DNA of 8,680 nt from Actinomycetota bacterium (GTDB lineage Bacteria; Actinomycetota; Thermoleophilia; Gaiellales; Gaiellaceae), in the NCBI GenBank assembly GCA_013695295.1, contig JACDAS010000351.1, forward strand, positions 1 through 8,680, read 5' to 3'. Below, in pieces: positions 6,401 to 8,680 of this stretch. Position 1 is the stretch's first letter. Each line of letters starts with the position of its first letter. The notes under the pieces were generated by a model. The model saw only the letters and a list, made by a program, of their open reading frames with translations. It did not search any database and was not told the DNA's origin. The position numbers and the translations under genes are program-made.

Positions 6401-8274
6401 CCGTCGACCACCGGCATGTCTTCCTCGACCCCGATCCCGACCCTGAAGCGAGCTTCGCCGAGCGCGAGCGCCTCTTCGCTCTGCCCCGTTCGTCGTGGGC
6501 GGACTACGACCCGGCGCTGATCTCCCCGGGCGGCGGCGTCTTCCCGCGCAGCGCGAAGTCGATCGCGCTCTCCCCCGAGGTGCGCGTGGCGCTTCAGGTC
6601 GACGCCCATGCGATGACGCCGAACGAGGTCGTCAGCGCTCTGCTCCGGGCGCCTGTCGATCTGCTCTGGAACGGCGGCATCGGCACCTTCGTGAAGGCGA
6701 GCGACGAGTCGCACGCCGACGTCGGCGATCGGGCGAACGACCCCGTGCGGGTGGACGCCCGCGACCTTCGCTGTCGCGTCGTCGGCGAGGGGGGCAACCT
6801 CGGCCTCACGCAGAGGGGGCGGATCGAGTACGCGCTCGCCGGCGGCCGGATCTTCATGGACGCGATCGACAACTCGGCCGGCGTGGACTGCTCTGACCAC
6901 GAGGTCAACATCAAGATCCTGCTCGATGCCGTCGTCGACGAGGGAGACCTGACCGAGAAGCAGCGGAATGTCCTCCTGGCGGAGATGGAGGACGAGGTGG
7001 CCGCGCTCGTCCTTCGCGACAACTACGCGCAGGCGCAAGCGATCACCACCTCGGTCGCCCAGTCGGCGGCGATGGTCGACGTGCACGCGCGTTACATCCG
7101 CACGCTCGAGCAAGCCGGCGTTCTCGATCGCGACCTCGAGTTCCTCCCGGACGAGGAGGCTCTCGCAGACCGCAAGGCGGCGGGCATCGGACTGACCGCC
7201 CCGGAGCTCGCGATCCTCCTCGCGTACACGAAGATCTTCCTCTACGACGAGCTGCTCGTCTCCGACCTACCGGAGGACCCCTACCTCATGCGCCAGCTCG
7301 AACGTTACGTCCCGGGCCCACTGCGCCGGGAGTTCGCCTACGAACTCCAGGAGCATCGCCTAAGGCGGGAGATCGTGGCCTCCCGGGTCGCAAACGGCCT
7401 GGTCAACCGTGCGGGGACGACCTTCGCCTTCCGCCTCGGCGACGAGACCGGTGCGCCGGTCGCGGAGATTGCCCGCGCGTTCGCTACCGCCCGCGACATC
7501 TTCTCCCTGTCAGCCCTGTGGGCCGAGATCGAGGCGCTCGACGGTCACGTCCCTGCTCGGGCGCAACTCGCGATGAGACTGAAGGCGCGCATCCTGCTCG
7601 AGCGCTCGACGCGCTGGCTGCTCCGCAACCGGCGCCGGCCGCTCGACGTCGGCGCTACCGTCGAGCACTTCGGGGCGGGCGCGGCCGTGCTCGCCGGCGC
7701 GGTGCCGGGGCTGCTCGCCGACTCCGAGCGCGTGCCCGTCGAGCGGAGCGCAGAGGAGCTCGTCGCCGTGGGCGTCCCCGCTCCGCTCGCGAGTCGCGTC
7801 GCACATCTCGAGGTCCTGTACCCGACCCTCGACATTGTCGGGCTCGCCGCCGCATCCTCGGGTGAGGTGGGTCCGATCGCGGCCCTCTACTTCGAGCTCG
7901 GGAACCGGCTCGAGCTCCACTGGCTCCGCGACCGGATCGCCGCGCTTCCACGCGACACTCGGTGGGAGGCCCTCTCGCGGGCGGCACTGCGCGACGACCT
8001 GTATGCGGAGCAGGCGACGCTGACCGGTGAGATCCTGCGAAGCGGCGGCGAGGAGCTGCCTACCGAGGAGCGGCTGGAGACATGGTGGGAAGCCAACGCG
8101 CTCGCGCTCGCGCGCTCGGTGCAGGTGATCGCGGACGTCAAGTCGTCCGGTACCTTCGATCTCGCCACGCTCTCGGTCGCGGTTCGCGAGATCCGTAACC
8201 TGATCGAGGCGGGCGCGGGGTCGCGCGTCACGGCCGATCGGGCGGATCCGAGCCGTCTCGGTCCGGCTCCATGA
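3406..8274 (+). CDS. gdh: NAD-specific glutamate dehydrogenase, large (180-kDa class, GDH-180)
   Basis: This 1622-aa cytosolic enzyme catalyses oxidative deamination of L-glutamate to 2-oxoglutarate plus ammonium with NAD+. Its length fits the 180-kDa class (about 1600 aa). The N-terminal half carries the expected regulatory/ACT-like segments: DDMPFLVDSV (99-108), DHFTFLGYREYEL (from 227), and FKLIRS through SDVLPLLENMGVLVIDERPYEV (566 to about 599). A helical segment follows (LRQAGSTFSQDYMEESL). The catalytic core has ARGGIRWSDRREDFRTEVLG (806-825) and MKAQTVKNAVIVPVGAKGGF (827-846). Lys833 and Lys843 correspond to the conserved KNA and AKGG lysines of glutamate dehydrogenases. The NAD-binding glycine-rich loop is GIGDMSGDVFGNG (975-987). 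WNGGIGTFVK (1088-1097), VGEGGNLGLTQRGRIEYA (1126-1143) and DNSAGVDCSDHEVNIKI are also present. A long helical C-terminal domain completes it. All key motifs are intact, with no frameshift. The gene stands alone after a hairpin-containing gap, and its last 47 bp overlap the convergent P5C dehydrogenase gene, which supplies its substrate pathway. Allosteric control by amino acids is known in some family members; none is shown here. Confidence 0.96.
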   Translation: MKRDVPKERLLEEALARVRERVPERERPGVERFVREYYARVAAEDLLDRGALDLYGAALGHWNLAQQRDLGQTKVHVYNARSEEHGWQSSHTVVDVITDDMPFLVDSVSMELTRRGSAIHLHVHPVVRVSRDTSGHLLELPPAGSDAGTNEAFLHVEVDRQTEPHLLEELTADLLRVLGDVRKAVTDWPAMRERIREIVQALDERPPPLEPAEVAEAKALLQWIEDDHFTFLGYREYELVREEGEDVLRAVVGSGLGILREKGDRPVSHSFAQLPPEVRRLARAKNVLNLTKANTRATVHRPSYLDYVGVKRFDDAGNVVAERRFLGLYTSTAYSASPREIPLLRRKVSIVLDRAGFSLGSHDHKALVDILENYPRDELFQIPVDELYDIALGILHLGERQRVRLFVRRDTYGRFLSCLVFVPRDRYNTDARRRIQQILQDAFGGVSVDHAARLSESVLARVHFVIATEPGAVLEYDVAEIEARLAEATRSWTEELADALVEELGEEQGLALHRRFGDAFPGAYRDDFAAGPAVADIRRIEKLHPLGDLSLSLWRPPEAPAGHLRFKLIRSVEPILLSDVLPLLENMGVLVIDERPYEVCPGDGPPVWIYDFGLASAERELDADQVREIFQDAFARVWRGEAENDGFNRLVLRAGLTAAEITILRATSKYLRQAGSTFSQDYMEESLEANPEIARLLVELFYARLDPERAERSEEADRIASAVDEALDAVESLDVDRILRGFLCVVRAVVRTNHFQRGEEGRPKAYLSFKLDPAALPDLPEPRPMCEIFVYSPRVEGVHLRGGKVARGGIRWSDRREDFRTEVLGLMKAQTVKNAVIVPVGAKGGFVVKQPPADREALAAEVVACYRILIRGLLDLTDNLVGSEVVPPPEVVRHDDDDPYLVVAADKGTATFSDVANELAKEYGFWLGDAFASGGSAGYDHKRMAITARGAWESVRRHFGEIEVDIESTDFTVVGIGDMSGDVFGNGMLLSRRIKLVGAVDHRHVFLDPDPDPEASFAERERLFALPRSSWADYDPALISPGGGVFPRSAKSIALSPEVRVALQVDAHAMTPNEVVSALLRAPVDLLWNGGIGTFVKASDESHADVGDRANDPVRVDARDLRCRVVGEGGNLGLTQRGRIEYALAGGRIFMDAIDNSAGVDCSDHEVNIKILLDAVVDEGDLTEKQRNVLLAEMEDEVAALVLRDNYAQAQAITTSVAQSAAMVDVHARYIRTLEQAGVLDRDLEFLPDEEALADRKAAGIGLTAPELAILLAYTKIFLYDELLVSDLPEDPYLMRQLERYVPGPLRREFAYELQEHRLRREIVASRVANGLVNRAGTTFAFRLGDETGAPVAEIARAFATARDIFSLSALWAEIEALDGHVPARAQLAMRLKARILLERSTRWLLRNRRRPLDVGATVEHFGAGAAVLAGAVPGLLADSERVPVERSAEELVAVGVPAPLASRVAHLEVLYPTLDIVGLAAASSGEVGPIAALYFELGNRLELHWLRDRIAALPRDTRWEALSRAALRDDLYAEQATLTGEILRSGGEELPTEERLETWWEANALALARSVQVIADVKSSGTFDLATLSVAVREIRNLIEAGAGSRVTADRADPSRLGPAP

Positions 8275-8680
8275 ACGGATACCGGTAGTCCTTCGCGGGG
8301 ACGAACGTCTCCTTGATCGTCCGCGGGCTCACCCAGCGGATCAGGTTCCACATCGAGCCTGCCTTGTCGTTCGTTCCGGACGACCGCGCGCCGCCGAACG
8401 GCTGTTGCCCGACCACGGCGCCCGTCGGCTTGTCGTTGACGTAGAAGTTTCCCGCCGCGTACTGGAGCTTCCGGTCGGCCTCGGCGATCGCATCGCGGTC
8501 GCGGGCGAAGACCGCTCCCGTCAGCCCGTAGGGCGCTCCCCCGTCGATCAGGTCGAGCGTGGCGCCGTACTCCGACTCGGGGTACACGTACGCGGTCACG
8601 ACGGGCCCGAAGAGCTCGTCGCGCATCGTCCTGAAGCCCGGGTCGCGGGTCTCGATCACCGTCGGCTCGACGAAGTAACC
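8228..8680 (-). CDS. pruA: 1-pyrroline-5-carboxylate (L-glutamate gamma-semialdehyde) dehydrogenase, C-terminal part (5' end outside window)
   Basis: The minus-strand frame is open from the right edge (GYFVEPTVIETRD) to a TGA at 8230-8228, about 150 codons. The enzyme oxidises glutamate gamma-semialdehyde, formed from proline by proline dehydrogenase, to glutamate with NAD+. Aldehyde-dehydrogenase hallmarks are visible: DELFGPVV, whose Glu (codon 8617-8615) is the conserved NAD-ribose-binding residue, and GNFYVNDKPTGAVVGQQPFGGARSSGTNDKAGS. The end, LIRWVSPRTIKETFVPAKDYRYPFM, is specific to the P5C dehydrogenase (ALDH4-like) family rather than generic ALDHs. The catalytic Cys and the N-terminal Rossmann part lie beyond the window. 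After the family-typical YRYPFM, a 13-residue tail (EPDRDGSDPPDRP) is encoded almost wholly inside the gdh overlap and looks non-conserved. No proline dehydrogenase domain is visible, but a fusion cannot be excluded. Confidence 0.92.
   Translation of the reverse strand, partial: GYFVEPTVIETRDPGFRTMRDELFGPVVTAYVYPESEYGATLDLIDGGAPYGLTGAVFARDRDAIAEADRKLQYAAGNFYVNDKPTGAVVGQQPFGGARSSGTNDKAGSMWNLIRWVSPRTIKETFVPAKDYRYPFMEPDRDGSDPPDRP
8244..8269. repeat. Overlapping inverted repeats in the gdh/pruA 3' overlap
   Basis: Two mutually exclusive hairpins can form. CCGAG (8248-8252) pairs with CTCGG (8257-8261) around the CCGT loop, and could extend by a GG/CC pairing past a small internal loop. Alternatively GAGCCG (8250-8255) pairs with CGGCTC (8264-8269) around an 8-nt loop. 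Both lie just before the gdh stop and inside the pruA tail. Neither has a T-tract on either strand, so a bidirectional terminator role is only a possibility. Confidence 0.35.

Noticed and set aside
5842..7113. Long minus-strand open frame (423 codons) opposite the gdh catalytic core
   Set aside because: The same GC-driven shadow effect. The plus strand here encodes intact GDH catalytic and NAD-binding motifs.
1..8680. CRISPR arrays, tRNAs, rRNAs, insertion sequences, phage or defence genes
   Set aside because: No spaced direct repeats, no tRNA-like cloverleaf, and no transposase or terminal inverted repeats were seen. The space is nearly all filled by five recognisable coding regions.

Overview
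The window is a gene-dense, very GC-rich bacterial segment. Codon third positions are dominated by G/C, two of the four visible starts are GTG, and Shine-Dalgarno sites are strong. The very large NAD-type glutamate dehydrogenase, together with this base composition, suggests a high-GC actinobacterium. A deep-branching lineage such as Thermoleophilia/Gaiellales is a guess I cannot confirm from the sequence. I see no mobile element, CRISPR array, tRNA or rRNA.

Layout: (1) 1-264, + strand, the 3' end of uvrC, encoding the C-terminal tandem helix-hairpin-helix region of excinuclease subunit C. (2) 266-928, +, a 220-aa lipoprotein of unknown function that starts one base after the uvrC stop. (3) 1042-3204, +, a 720-aa secreted protein with a signal peptide, a Cys-containing LVIVD/beta-propeller-like body and a C-terminal fibronectin-III-like module. 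(4) 3205-3405, a 201-bp intergenic region with a 16-bp imperfect hairpin (3264-3305), a weaker hairpin and the leader of the next gene. (5) 3406-8274, +, a 1622-aa NAD-specific glutamate dehydrogenase of the 180-kDa class. (6) 8228-8680, - strand, the 3' part of a 1-pyrroline-5-carboxylate dehydrogenase gene that runs off the right edge and overlaps the gdh 3' end tail-to-tail by 47 bp.

Functionally, the right half is a proline/glutamate catabolic pair. P5C dehydrogenase makes glutamate from proline-derived glutamate semialdehyde, and the large glutamate dehydrogenase deaminates glutamate to 2-oxoglutarate for the TCA cycle. The two genes converge rather than form an operon. The left half joins a DNA-repair gene to two envelope/secreted proteins of unknown role; their adjacency does not by itself show a shared function.

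I found no convincing new multi-gene system. The points most worth a second look are the convergent coding overlap, the long intergenic hairpin, the uncharacterised secreted protein, and the conflict between ribosome-binding site and signal peptide at the lipoprotein start.
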